From: Muscardinus avellanarius
Taxonomy: Eukaryota > Chordata > Mammalia > Rodentia > Gliridae
DNA: 64,000 bases
Direction: 5' to 3'
Assembly: GCA_963383645.1 (NCBI GenBank)
Contig: OY726559.1
Coordinates: 118,585,905-118,649,904, forward strand
Positions 1 to 12,200 of the stretch are shown one piece after another. The translations under genes and the position numbers were made by a program. The notes below the pieces were generated by a model. The model was not told the DNA's origin and made no database searches. It saw only the letters and a program-made list of their open reading frames with translations. Within the stretch, counting starts at the first letter, position 1, and every line of letters begins with the position of its first letter.

Positions 1-198
1 TTTGTGGCCATGGGTGGCTCTGCCGACCAGGCGGTTCCCTCTGCGCCACTGTGCCTTGCCAGAGAGCTGCAGGCTGGGCCTGGGGAACCTACGGGACACT
101 GGTGTGGAAAGAGTAAGATGCTCCCACCCACAGCTGAACTTTCAGAGAGTCCTCATCTTGTTTACGTGGTTGTAGGAGTCATGTCATAGCAGAATAGT

Positions 199-431
199 GC
201 CGGGCGTGGTGGTGCACGCTTGTAATCCCAGAGTTTGGGAGGCTGAGACCGGAGGATCGCAGTTTGTGGACAACCTCAGCTACTTTGTGAGGCCCTTTGC
301 AATTCAGTGAGACCTGGTTTCAAAATAAAGAATAACAAAAAAAAAAAAAAATAGGGCAGGGGGTGTAGCTCGGAGGTCGAATGCACCTGGGTTTCATCCC
401 CAGACCCCCCCCCCAAAAAAAAAAAAAAAAA
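199..431 (+). repeat. Composite B1-ID SINE, type A
   Basis: Starts gccgggcgtggtggtgcac and passes from a 7SL-like half into the ID half (gggggtgtagctcggaggtc), ending in a C/A-rich tail. Confidence 0.85.
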
Positions 432-453
432 GAATTAAAGAATTGCTGGGTCT

Positions 454-636
454 TTGTCTCTCCCATCGGATTTCCATCTCTCTCCCCATCTCCCTAACAT
501 TAGGACCGGCTCCTGGCTCGGGCCTACATATATGTGGTCATCATTCCCACCCCCCTTCCCCACGTGCAGCTCTAGGACTCAGTTCTCAGGGGTGAGAGGG
601 GATCTGGGAAGGGAAGACGCTCTTGCTCACCAGCAC
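454..636. other. Short single-copy spacer
   Basis: Pyrimidine-rich single-copy sequence downstream of PLEKHO1; I see no gene or motif. Bases 1-198 are likewise single-copy and unassigned. Confidence 0.4.
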
Positions 637-638
637 CC

Positions 639-1445
639 AGGCGCGGTGGTAACACACTTGTAATGCCAATACTTGGGAACTTGGGAGGTGGAGACAGGAT
701 CGCAGGTTTGTGGCCAGCCTCAGCAATTTTTTCCCCCAGCCCTATTTTTTATTCTTTATTTTAAATCAGGGTCTCATGCCGGGTGCGGTGGCGCACACTT
801 GTAATCCCCATGCTTGGGAGGCTGAGACAGGAGGATCACACAGGTTCGAAGCCAGTCAGCTACTTAGTGAGGCTCTCAGCATATGAGACCCTGTTTCCAA
901 ATAAAAATATAAAACAGGTCTGGGAGTATAGCCCAGAGGTAGAAGGCCTCTGGGTTCCACCCCCAGTACCATCAAAAAATAATAATAATAATAATAAATA
1001 AATAAATAAATAAAACAGGGCCTCACTAAGTAGCTGAGGCTGTCTGTGAACCATGATCTCAGCCTCCCAAATGCTGGGATTCTATGTGTGCACCACCACA
1101 CCCAGATGGGTCTCAGCAATTTAGTGAGGCCGTCAGCAGAGTCTCTTAGGCCCTGTTTTCAAATAAAAAATAAAAAGGACCGTAGGAATATAGCTGGAGA
1201 TAAGAATGTGCTTAGATTCAAACCCTAGCATGCACACACAAAAAGGCTCTTATTTTGGAGAGAGCTACTGGGGATTGAACCCAGGGGCGTTCTACCTTCA
1301 AGCTATACCCCACAGCCTGATTTTTTCTTTTTGGAAACAGGGTCTCCCTAGGTTGCTCAGAACCTTGCTATCTTTGAACCTGAAATCCTTCTGTCTCAGC
1401 CTCCCAAGAACTGGGATTACAAGCATGTGCCACCATACCTGGCTC
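639..1445. repeat. SINE cluster (five or six fragments, both strands)
   Basis: A truncated plus copy (639-727), a minus fragment (728-777), a full plus type B copy (778-1012), a minus 7SL-half fragment (1014-1106), a plus fragment (1108-1243) and a minus copy (1260-1445). Confidence 0.75.
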
Positions 1446-1596
1446 CTTTCTTAAATTATTTATTTATTTTTGTGGTAGTGGGTATTAGTGCTGCAAAAAA
1501 TTTTAAAACATGAAGAAAAAAATAAAATGGGTTGTGTGGACCTACCATGGCCTGGCAGTTCCAAGTCAGGCTGGCTTGGAGATGCTGAGAGCAGAC

Positions 1597-1804
1597 TTTT
1601 TTTTTGAGGGTCTGGGGATGGAATCCAGGGGCATTTGACCTCCGAGCTACATCTCCTGCCCTATTTTTTATTCTTTAATTTGAAACAGGGTCTCACTGAG
1701 TTGCAAAGGGCCTCACTAAGTAGCTGACTTGGCTGAGAACTGCGATCCTCTGGTCTCAGCCTCCAGAATGCTAAGACTACAAGCGTGAGCCACCACGCCT
1801 GGCT
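1597..1804 (-). repeat. Composite SINE, type A
   Basis: Minus-strand copy reading from gggtctggggatggaatcc to ccaccacgcctggc. Bases 1446-1596 and 1805-2065 are single-copy. Confidence 0.85.
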
Positions 1805-2065
1805 GCAGATGTGTTTTTTTAAAGCTGGGCTGGCTGGGCCTGGGAGAGGTTTGAGGAAGGAGGAGGAGAGGGTACAGGAAACCCTTGCCTGGTTGAAAGA
1901 GGAACCCGGGCACTGTTTTGGTTTCCCCCTTCTTCCTACTCAGCCTGTATCACAAATGAGTTTCATGTTTAGCTCAGTTCTTCCATGGGGTCAGCTGCCC
2001 CCACTTCCATGTGGGTTCCCTGGTCAAGTGACCAGGCCAGTCCAATCCATTCAGTCTTGTCTTTA

Positions 2066-2186
2066 GTTTTTTTTTTCTCTCACTGAGTTGCAGAGGGCCT
2101 CACTAAGTAGCTGAGGCTGTCCTTGAACCTTGATCCTCCTGTCTCCGGAATGCTGGGATTACAAGCGTGGGCCACCACGCCCGGCT
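2066..2186 (-). repeat. Truncated SINE (7SL half)
   Basis: T-rich start, then tcactgagttgcagagggcc to cacgcccggc; the ID half is missing. Confidence 0.8.
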
Positions 2187-2271
2187 CTGGTCTTGTCTTT
2201 GAATCCTCTCTAGGAAGGGCATGGGGTGTAGAGAAGGCGCCTCACAAAGAAAGCCCAGGCAGCTCAATCTC

Positions 2272-2997
2272 CTTTTTTGTGTGCTAGTGGGGTTGAACCT
2301 AGAGACATTCTAACTCCAAGCTACAACCCTAGCCCTTTTTAGTGTTTGTTTTAAAACAGTATAGCCTGGCGTGGTGGCGCACTGTTTTAATCCCCGCGCT
2401 TGGGAGGCGGAGACAGGAGGATCGCGCAGGTTCGAAGCCAGCCTCCCTGGCTTAAGAGACCCTGTTTCCAAATAAAAATATAAAATAGGTCTGGGAGGGT
2501 ATCCCAGAGGTAGAAAGGCTTCCAGGAACCCCAATACCACAAAATAAATAAATAAATAAATAATAAATAAATAAATAACAGGGTTTTGCTAGGTTGCTGA
2601 GTCTCAAACCTGTGATCTTTCTGTCTCAGCCTCTCAAGAACTGGGATTGCAGGCATATTCCATATACCTGGCTTGATCACTTTTTTAAAATAATTTATTT
2701 TTTGCGGGTCTGGAGATGGAACCCAGGTGCCTCTGACCTCTGAGCTACACCCCCTGCCTTACTTTTTAAAAAATTCTTTATTTTGAAACAGGGTCTCACT
2801 GAGTTGCAGAGGGCCTCACTAAGTAGGTGAGGCTGTCCATGAACCGTGACCCTCTGGTCTCAGCCTCCTGAATGCGGGGATTACAAATATGTGCCACCAC
2901 GCCTGGCTCTCTATCACTTTTTAAAAAATATTTATTTTTGTGGTACTGGGGATGGAACCCAGGGGCATTCTACCTCTGAGCGACACCTCCAGCTCTA

Positions 2998-3030
<33 letters not shown>

Positions 3031-3329
3031 TTTTTTTTGGGGGGGTCTGGGAATGGAGCCCAGGGGCATTCTACCTCCAAGCTACACCCCCCAGCCCAAT
3101 TTATTGTCTTTATTTTGAAACAGGGTCTCACTGAGTTGTGGAGGGCCTCAATAAGTAGCTGAAGCTGGCTGCGAATCTGTGATCCTCCTGTCTCAGCCTC
3201 CCAAAGCTGGAATGACAAGCGCCGCCACGCCTGGCTAAGCGATCTTTGTTTTCCTGGAGCTAGGGATGAAGCCCAGGGCCTCACGTGTGCAGTACGCAAG
3301 CGCCCATGCTGACCTATATGCCCAGCCCA
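2272..3329. repeat. SINE cluster downstream of PLEKHO1
   Basis: An ID half on minus (2272-2350) is split from its 7SL half (2577-2672) by a plus type C copy (2364-2576). Next are a minus copy (2695-2907), an ID half (2922-2995), a (TA)n run (2998-3031), a minus copy (3032-3235) and an old ID-like piece (3243-3329). It ends where the PLEKHO1 3' UTR begins. Confidence 0.75.
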
Positions 3330-3349
3330 GACCTCTGGTACAGCTCGGA

Positions 3350-3861
3350 GCCAGTGTCAGGCTGGGGAGATTTTAATTCCACACCTCTTCCTTGGGGTTG
3401 GGGTAAATTTCCCTTCTCTGATGGCTTGGAAAGGTGGCACTGTCCTCCACATTCCTGGAACTAAAGTTGGACAGCTGAAATTTCACCTGCAGATTGAAAA
3501 CCTGGAACAGGCCATACAAGGAAACCCCCTCTTCCCCAGCCCCTCTAAACCTAGAAGCCAGTGCCATCTACTTGCCCCTTGAGCAGATGGACGGACTGCG
3601 GCGCCCCCTCGCTCTTTGTCCCAAGAAAGCGCCTTAGTATTGCTGTGGGGGCATACTCCTTCTCGTGTGTGGGTTAACTAGGAAAAGCAGTCGGGGAAAG
3701 CTGGGCGACAGGGGTCAGGCATCAGCAAGAGCAATGCGTTTGATTGTGGTTTTGTTTTCTTTTTTTGATTGAGGTAAAAAAAAAAAAAAAAAAAAAGCTG
3801 ATCCTGCAACCCTTGGAGACCAGAGTGTCCATGGCCCGCACAGGTTCCGGCCTGGGCTACT
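3350..3861 (-). other. PLEKHO1: PLEKHO1 3' UTR and probable poly(A) site
   Basis: About 500 bases downstream of the stop are free of SINEs, while everything to the left is SINE-packed; this is what a retained 3' UTR would look like. An ATTAAA-type signal lies on the minus strand at 3377-3372. The UTR includes an A18 run on the plus strand at about 3778-3796, which is a T run in the mRNA. The end point is inferred; no strong GU-rich element is visible downstream. Confidence 0.5.
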
Positions 3862-4569
3862 TCACATTAGGCTCTTCCGGTACTGGCTGTGTGGCGTGGT
3901 CTGTTTGGGGTGCGAGTCGGGGGGCTGCAGGTCCATCTGTCTGTACAGGTCCCTCAGCTCCCTGACCTCCTGCAGCACCCTCTTGGCCTGGCTCCAGTTC
4001 GAGGACGCCTCGCCCAGCAGCCTTTCTGTCTCCAGCAGCAGCTGCTCTGACTCGGACTCTGGCGGGGACCGTGGCGGGTCCTTGGCCTTTCGCTTGCAGT
4101 CCCCCAGTCCCTGGACCTCTGCCAGCAGCTCCTGAGTCTTCTCCAGTTTCCTGGCCACCAGGTCCTGGATCCGGGACAGCTGCCCGGGGTGGGCTGGGCT
4201 GGGGACTGGGGGCTCCTGGGCTTGCGGCTGGAGGGTGCGCGCTGGGGCTGTGTCCCGCTGAGACAGGATCTCTTCCAGGGAGGCACAGCGGCCTTTCTCG
4301 GCGGGGGTCAACTTCTTGGGCGCCTGGGGGGTGTAGGTGGCCCCCTTGTCTGGCTTTTGCCAAGGTCGAGAAAGGCCGCTGCTCGTGCGGTCTGCGGAGG
4401 GCTGGATCCGGTCCGAGTCTGCTCTGCGCCGCCAGCCCGCCAGCTGGGCCACCGACTTGTCCAGGTCCACGCGAAAGCTCTCGGCACAGGAGGCTGGCTC
4501 CTCAGGGGAAGGGTCCTCCTCCTGGATCAGGTCCAAGGTCAGCATCCCATCCGAGGTAGAGGTCGAAGC
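3862..4569 (-). CDS. PLEKHO1: PLEKHO1 exon 6, coding part (residues 176-410)
   Basis: This last exon starts after ctctccgcag with [20 protein letters not shown]. It runs through the Ser/Pro-rich middle and the leucine-zipper-like coiled coil ([20 protein letters not shown], then [17 protein letters not shown]) to SQYRKSLM and a TAG stop at 3864-3862. It encodes 235 residues, over half of the protein. A (CA)n run at about 4681-4723 lies roughly 110 bases upstream of the acceptor. Confidence 0.96.
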   Translation of the reverse strand, partial: ASTSTSDGMLTLDLIQEEDPSPEEPASCAESFRVDLDKSVAQLAGWRRRADSDRIQPSADRTSSGLSRPWQKPDKGATYTPQAPKKLTPAEKGRCASLEEILSQRDTAPARTLQPQAQEPPVPSPAHPGQLSRIQDLVARKLEKTQELLAEVQGLGDCKRKAKDPPRSPPESESEQLLLETERLLGEASSNWSQAKRVLQEVRELRDLYRQMDLQPPDSHPKQTTPHSQYRKSLM

Positions 4570-4676
4570 CTGCGGAGAGAGCGGGGAAACGGTCATCCAC
4601 AGGATTCCAGGAAGGGCAGCCTGGAGTGAGGCAGGGTGTTGCTCAGGGGAGAGCACCCCTGGCTTTGATCCCCAGT

Positions 4677-4727
<51 letters not shown>

Positions 4728-7700
4728 TGCATATTGCGGCCATTTTCCTCCTCAGTGTGGCTTCTCTGAATGAGACCTCTCTACTTTTTTTTTCTCTCGT
4801 GGTACTGGGGATTGAACCCAGGGGATTCTGCCTCTGAGGTACGCCACCAACCATATTTTATTTTTATTCCGAAATAGGGTCTTGCTAAGGTGCTGAGGGA
4901 CTTGCTAAGTTGCTCAGGCTGGCCACGAACCTGCAATCTTCCTGTCTCAGCCTCCCAAGTGCTGGAATTATAGGCATGTGCCACCATACCCGGGTCTATT
5001 TTATTTTATTTTATTTTAATTTTTTGTGGTTAGTGGGCATGGAACCCAGGGGGACATTCTACCTCCGAGCTACACCCCCCCAGCCCTATTTTTTTATTCT
5101 TTATTTGGAAACCAGGTCTCACTGAGTTGCAAAGGGCCTAAGTAGCTGAGGCTGTCCACAAACCGCGATCCTCCTGTCTCAGCCTCCCAAGTGCTGGGAT
5201 TATAAGCATGTGCCACCAAGCCCGGCTCTTACATGCGTTATTTTTTGATGGTACTGGGGTTCCTGGAAACCCTTCTACCTCCGGGCTACACTCCCAGACC
5301 TATTTTTATACTTTTTTTTTTTTTTGGAAACAGGGTCTCTTAAGCCAGCACGGTTGGCTTTGAACCTGTGCGATGCTCTTGTCTCTGCCTCCCAAGCGCG
5401 GGGATTACAAGCGTGCGCCACCACGCCCGGCTCTGACATGTGTTATTTTAACCATCACTCACAGCGACCCTTTGAGGCAGCCATGGTTATAGCCCTATTT
5501 TACAGACTTGCAGCGTCCGGGAGCCACACAGAGCCAGGTTCTGCCGGACTCCAAAGCCTCTGTTCCTTCTACTATACCCGACTGCCTCTGTCCCTAGAGA
5601 CTTAAGGGCTCAGATGAAAGAAGGCACCCACAGCTTTGCATGTTACAGGGGCCAGCTGTGATCCTTTTTCCTCTGAAGGCGCGTGGCACTTAATACTGTC
5701 CCATCAGGGCAGCCAGCCACACACACAGCCTCATCCTCTCTTACGGCACTCAACGCTTCTCTGTTTCACTTTCCTGGGGGTCTGGCTCATTTTCCCCAAA
5801 AAAGACGCTAAGATTATTGAGAGCAGAGATGTTTACAGTCTTGGCACGTAGAGAATAACTATTTTCTTTTTTTTTTCTCTACTAGAGAATGAACCCAGGG
5901 GCATTCTACCTCCGAGCTACACCCCCTGCCCTATTTTTTATTCTTTATTTTGAAACAGGGTCTCCCTGAGTTGCAGAGGGCCTCACTGAGTAGCTGAGGC
6001 TGTCCACAAACCGCGATCCTCCTGTCTCAGCCTCCCGAATGCTGGGATTTCAAGCGTGCGCCACCACGCCCGGCTCCTATTTTAATTTTAAAACAGGATG
6101 GCATTATGTTGATTGGAGTTTCAGTACTTGCTGAGGCTGTCCTCGAAACTGCAATCCTCCTGTCTCAGCCTCCCAAAGGCTGGGATTACAAGCGTGCGCC
6201 ACCACGCCTGGTTTGGAACGACTATTTCTAGTTTAGAGGCGTCAGCGCGGGACGTGAGGTGGAAAGATCTCCCCAGCCTTCCATTTTGGTGTCAAGATGG
6301 TCCACACAAATGTGGAACTGGCCCTTTGGCAAAGTTTACTTTCTTTCTTCTTGATACTGGGGACTGAACCTAGGGGCCTTCTACCTCTGAGCTAGACCTC
6401 CAGCCCTATTTTATTTTAAAACAGAGTCTCACTAAGTTACTGAGGGTCTCACTAAGTTGCTGAGATAGGCCTTGTACCTGCAATCCTCCTGTCTCAGTCT
6501 CCCAAGTACTGGGATTACAGGTGTGCACCACTGTGCCCTGCCCCTTTTTATTTTGCATTACAGGGTCTTGCTTCATTGCTGAGGCTGTCCTGGAACCTGC
6601 AATCCTTCCGTCTCAGCCTCCCAAGTACTGGGATTATGGGTGGGCGCCATCATATCCGGCCAAGTTAACTTTCTTATGGTCTTACATACCACGGCCATGA
6701 GGTGTCCCCGAGTTGGGGGGCGGCGAGAGTGTTGGATTTTTGCCCTGTCTCGAGTGGGGTGGGCGAGATAGCTGTCCTCCTCAACGGTGACCTGCGAGGA
6801 AACACTTGAGTCACGGGCGCTCTTCAGGACTCTGTCCCACCCTGACCCCACGGCCCGCCCATCAACTGCTTCTGCGCACGTCCCCGCGTGGAGGGGTTTA
6901 TTGGGGCTTCTGAGCCCACCCAAGGCTGGCTCATGCAGCAGGAAGTGCGGACTCAGCAGGTAGGAGAAGAACGGGGCTTTCAAAAGGCACAGAAAGAAGC
7001 AAAGCTGCTAGGGGAGCAGGCAGATGCCCTTCTCCCCACCATGAGCGAGCGCCCTGACCTCATCCAAGATGCGGTTCTTGGCTCGGGTGACAGCGGAGTT
7101 GAGGGCGTTGATCCATGACTCCTTCTCTTCCGGACTCACTGCCAGGAAGATCAGGTTGGGTGCCTGTGGGGGAGAGTCCTGTTTCAGCCAGGGCGCTAGA
7201 GCCCCGTGCAGAAACAAGTTATAATCCAGGACTCAGGTCCTGGACCGCAAGTTCTGCTTCCAGAGCCGTCCACACCTCGGGGAAGCATGGCTTCCACTCC
7301 TTCACAGTGAATGGCTAGCAATGGCCGAGGACCAGCTAAGGAAATACTGCACTAGAGACCATTAGCAGAGGTTTCGTAAAGAATGGGTATTAATGCCAGG
7401 CATGGTGCTGCACGCTTGTAATCCCAGCATTTGGGAGGCTGAGACCAGAGGATCACGGTTTGCAGACAGTCTCAGCTATTTAGTGAGGCCCTCCGCAACT
7501 TAGAGACCTTGTTTCAAAATAAATAATAAAAAATAGGGCAGGAGGTATAGCTCAGAGGTCAAATGGGGTTTCATCCCCAGACCCGCCAAATAAAAAACAA
7601 ACAAACAACAACAACAAAAATAACACAGGGTCTCACTAAGTTGCAGAGGGCCTAAGTAGCTGAAGCTGGCCGTGAACCTTGATCCTCCTGTCTCAGTTTT

Positions 7701-9255
7701 CCAAAGTACTGGGATTACAAGTGTGTGTGCTACCATGCCCGGCTGTAGAAAAAAAAATTTTTTTTTTTTAAATTTTGAAGTAGGGTTTCACTAAATTGCT
7801 GAGGACATCACTAAGTCGCTGAGGCTGGCCTCAAACCTGCTATCCTTCTGTCTCAGACTCACAAGTACCAAGATTATAGGTGTGTGCCACTACGCCCAGG
7901 CTATGGAAGAAGTTTAAATATGTGAGGAAACAGACCATGGCAGGATAGCTGCCCTGGGTTTCCTCAGACATGAGGGAGTAGATTCAGAACCTTAACCACA
8001 GCTGGGTGTGCTGGCGCACGCTTGTAATCCCTGCACTTGGGAGGCTGAGACAGGAGGATCGCGCAGGTTCGAAGCCAGCCTCAGCTACTTAGTGAGGCTC
8101 TCAGCAACTTAGTGAGACCCTGTTTCCAAATAAAGTATAAAATAGGTCTGGGAGTATAGCCCGGAGGTAGGAAGCCTCTGGGTTCCACCCCAGTACCACC
8201 AAAAAAAAAAAAAAAAAAAAAAAACCATAACCTTAACCACCTATCAGGACACAGAGACCAGTGATTTTCTTCTGAAGAAAGAGGGAGAGGGAGAGAGGGG
8301 CGCCAGATGACGAGGGTGGCCGTGCAGCAGGTCAGCGGCGGCGAGCGGAGTGGCGGCCCCCTGGCACCCACCGTGTTGCCGGGCTGCCTGGAGTGGGCGA
8401 GCGTGAACTTGCTGTGGTTTTTCTTGCTTCTGCTCTTGGATTTCCGGAGCTCCTCACACTTCTCGTAGTCGCTCAGGTCGAACACCTCCTGAACGTTTTT
8501 CTCATCTTTTACCTAAGGGAGGTTCGTGGGATGCGGTGAGGTGGCTGAAATCACTCAAGCCTCCCCCGAGACTGACGGCGGAGGGCAGCCTTGAGAATCT
8601 GACTGTTGTGGGGGGACAAGACGGGAAAGGCCACCCTCCCCGAGGCGCGCAGGCCAGGCACCGGGTGGGGCGTGGGCAGCCTCCAGGCCCCCAATCCGCA
8701 GGTGGGTGTCTCGCTTTTATTTTGGTACTGGCCACTGAGCCCAAGGGTGTTCTACCCCTGAGCTACACCCCAGCCCTATTTTATTTTTTATTTTATTAAT
8801 TTACTTTTGTGGTACTGAGGGTGGATCCCAGGGGCTTTTCTACCTCCGGGCTATACTCCCAGACCTATTTTATACTTTATTATTTACTTAATTATATTTT
8901 TTTGCAGGTCTGGGGATGGAACCCAGAGGCCTCTGACCTCTGAGCTACATCCCTGCCCTATTTTTTTATTCTTTATTTTGAAACAGAGTCTCACTGAGTT
9001 GCAGAGGGCCTCACTAAGTAGCCGAGGCTGTCTGCGAACTGTGATCCTCCTGTCTCAGCCTCCCAAATGCTGGGATTACAAGCATGCACCACCACACCCA
9101 GCTTATTTGATACTTTATTTGGAACCAGGGTCTCACTAAGTCCTGAGAGCCTCACTAAGTAGCTGAGGCTGGCTTTGAACCCGTGTGATCCTCCTGTCTC
9201 AGCCTCCCAAGCGCTGGGATTACAAGCGTGTGCCACCACACCCGGCTCCTATCCT

Positions 9256-9296
<41 letters not shown>

Positions 9297-12200
9297 TTTT
9301 CTGTGGTACTGGTGTGGAACCCAGGGGCTTTTCTACCTCTGGGCTATACTCCCAGACTTATTATTATTATTATTATTATTTTTTTTTTTTTTGCGGGTCT
9401 GGGGATGGAACCCAGGGGCATTTGACCTCCAAGCTACACCCCCTACCCTATTTTTTATTCTTTATTTTGAAGCCAGGTCTCACTGAGTTGCAGAGGGCCT
9501 CACTAAGTAGCTGAGGCTGTCTGTGAACCGTGATCCTCCGGTCTCAGCCTCTCAAATGCTGGGATTACAAGCGTGTGCCATCATACCCGGCTTCCCAGAC
9601 CTATTTTATACTTTATTTGGAAACAGGGTCTCACTAAGTTGCTGAGAGCCTCTAAGTAGCTGAGGCTGGCTTCGAACCCTGCGATCCTCCTGTCTCAGCC
9701 TCCCAAGCGCTGGGATTACAAGAGTGCACCACCATGCCTGGCCCCTACCCTTTATTTCTGAAACAGTGTCTCACTGAGCTGCAAGGGGCCTCAGTAAGTA
9801 GCTGAAGCTGTCCAGAAAAGGAACAGGGATCCTCTGGTCTCAGCCTCCCGAGTGCTGGGATTAAAGCGTGCGCTCCACGCCTGGCCTTAGTTTTTAATTT
9901 GAAACAGGGTTGCACTAAGTTGCTGAGGTTAGCCTCAAACCTATTATCCTTCTGTCTCAGCTTCCCAAGTACTGGAATCATGGGCATGTGCTACCATGCC
10001 TGGCTGGGTTTCTCTTCCTTTCTTTCTTTCTTCCTTTCTTTCTTTTTCTTTTTCATTTGTGGTACTGGGGATGGAACCCAGGGGCATTCTATTTCCAAGC
10101 TATACCCCTAGCCCAATTTTTCATTCTTTATTTTGAAACGGGGTCTTACTAAGTTGTGGAGGGCCTCACTAAGTAGCTGAGGCTGTCCGCAAACCCGGAT
10201 CCTCCTTTCTCAGCCTCCCAAGTACTGGGATTACAAGCGTGCGCCACCATGTCCGGCTTGGGTTTCTCTTTAAACCTCTTTAAACCCAGCTCTCCTCAGC
10301 CAAACTATCATTTCCAGAGTCTCTCGTCACCCATAACTCCTACTGTGTTCCTGAAGGACACAGCTTACAAGTCCCTAAAAGGCTCATGTCTTTAAAGGGA
10401 CACGGTGCAGGCTGGGTGTGGTGTCACAAGCTTGTGATCCCAGTACTTGGGAGGCTGAGACAGGAGGATCACAGATTCACAGCCAGCCTCAGCTACATAG
10501 TGAGGCCTTCTGCAACTCAGAACCTGTTTCAAAATAAAGAATAAAAAATTGGGCTGGGTGTGTGGCTCGGAGTCGGATGCCCCTGGCTTCCATCTCTGTT
10601 ACTGCAAAGCAGGACATGGTGCCGAGGTGGCTCCTATCATCCCCAAGCAGGGAAGACCTGAGTGGCCCTGACTGATCCAGAGGGAGGAGATAAGGGTGCA
10701 CCAGGATCAGGAGGGGCTGCCTCTGGGTCTCATGTTTAGTTGGCAACCTTCTTGCCTTCTCCCCACTTCCTCCTCTAAAATCTGCTGTGGAGGCTTGTCC
10801 AGACGCAGTGCTGGTCTGCTCTCTTTTACTTGGCGGGGGAAGCCCCAGAAATGAGATAATCGTGTTTCTTGGGATGAAAAGCGAAACCCACCAGCCATTG
10901 TTAAAAGCGAGCAAAACATCAGGCACAGTGCAGGCACCTGTATTCCTAGTACTTGGGAGGCTGAGACAGGAGGATTGCCGGTTCAAGGTCAGCCTCAGCA
11001 ACTTAGTGAGACTCTGTTTCAAAATAAAAAATAAAATAGGCTGGGGGTGTAGCTAGCTCAGAGGTAGAATGCCCCTAGGTTCAATCTCCAGCACAAAAAT
11101 AAAAACAACTAACCAGGCGTGGGTGGCGCACGCTTGTAATCCCAGCATTTGAGAGGCTGAGACGGGAAGATCGCAGTTTGAAGACAGCCTCATCTACTAC
11201 TTAGTGAGTCCCTTTGCAACTCAGTGAGGCCTTGTTTCAAAAATAAAGAATAAAAATAGGTCTGGGGGTGTAGCTTGGAGATAGAATGCCCCTGGGTCCC
11301 ACCGCCAGCACTGCAAAACAAAAAACAAAATAAAGAATAAGAAATAGGGCTGGGGATGTAGCTCAGTGGTAGAATGCCCCTGGGTTCCATCCCTAGTACT
11401 GCCAAACAAAACAAAAACCAAAATAAAAACAACTAAGCAATCATAGAAAAGCAGCCTCAGGTCTTCCTTGGAAGACATCTTATCCTTCCTGACGGGCTGC
11501 TTCACTAAGACCCCCTACTTCTGGCACGGGACCATGTGCCGGGGTGCCCCTGTCTACCCTCTCGGGTCTTGTCAGTCTTGAAGCTGGAAGTGGTTCTCTC
11601 TCCTGTTCTGGCCTTCTGCAGCCCTGCATCTGCCCCTCCTTTCCAAATGCTGCTGGACCCAGAGGCTGAGGCCGGGTGTGGACAGATGGTCCCGCAGCTC
11701 CCTGCAGGTAGTGAGGGCTCTGGTTGTCTCTGGGAGGCTGGGCTCCTCCAGGGCTGCCTGGCTTGGGCTGGGAAGTGACCAGCCTCGAAGGCTTCTGGGT
11801 GGAGGTGAGATTAGGTGCTGCCAGGGCCATCTGAGAACAATTCCCAGAAACTCGAGGCTGGGATGCAGGATGCCGCACCGTCCCTCCTGCCCCCCTCCTT
11901 CCCCAGAGTCGGGCTATCAGCAGCAGACAGAGCCTTGGAGAGGAAAGTGCTGGGCGTGTGCCTGTGGCCAGGGGAAGAGAGTGACTTGTTCTGTTTTCCT
12001 TAGGGAGAGAGAAGGGAAGGGAGTTATTCTGGCTTGGACATAGGCTGATAAGGAGCCTGGGAGCGGGAGACATGGTCAGAGGTTCAGCATCAGCAAGGCA
12101 GGGGCGTGAGTGGGGTGAGGCCGCAGAAGGACAAGTATATCCCAGGGCCCAGAAAAGACCCAGAAGCCTTGTTCTCCACTGCACTGCTTTCTCCCTATTT

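Noticed and set aside
3896..4629. Plus-strand open frames opposite PLEKHO1 exon 6
   Set aside because: They are antisense shadows of the GC-rich PLEKHO1 coding exon.
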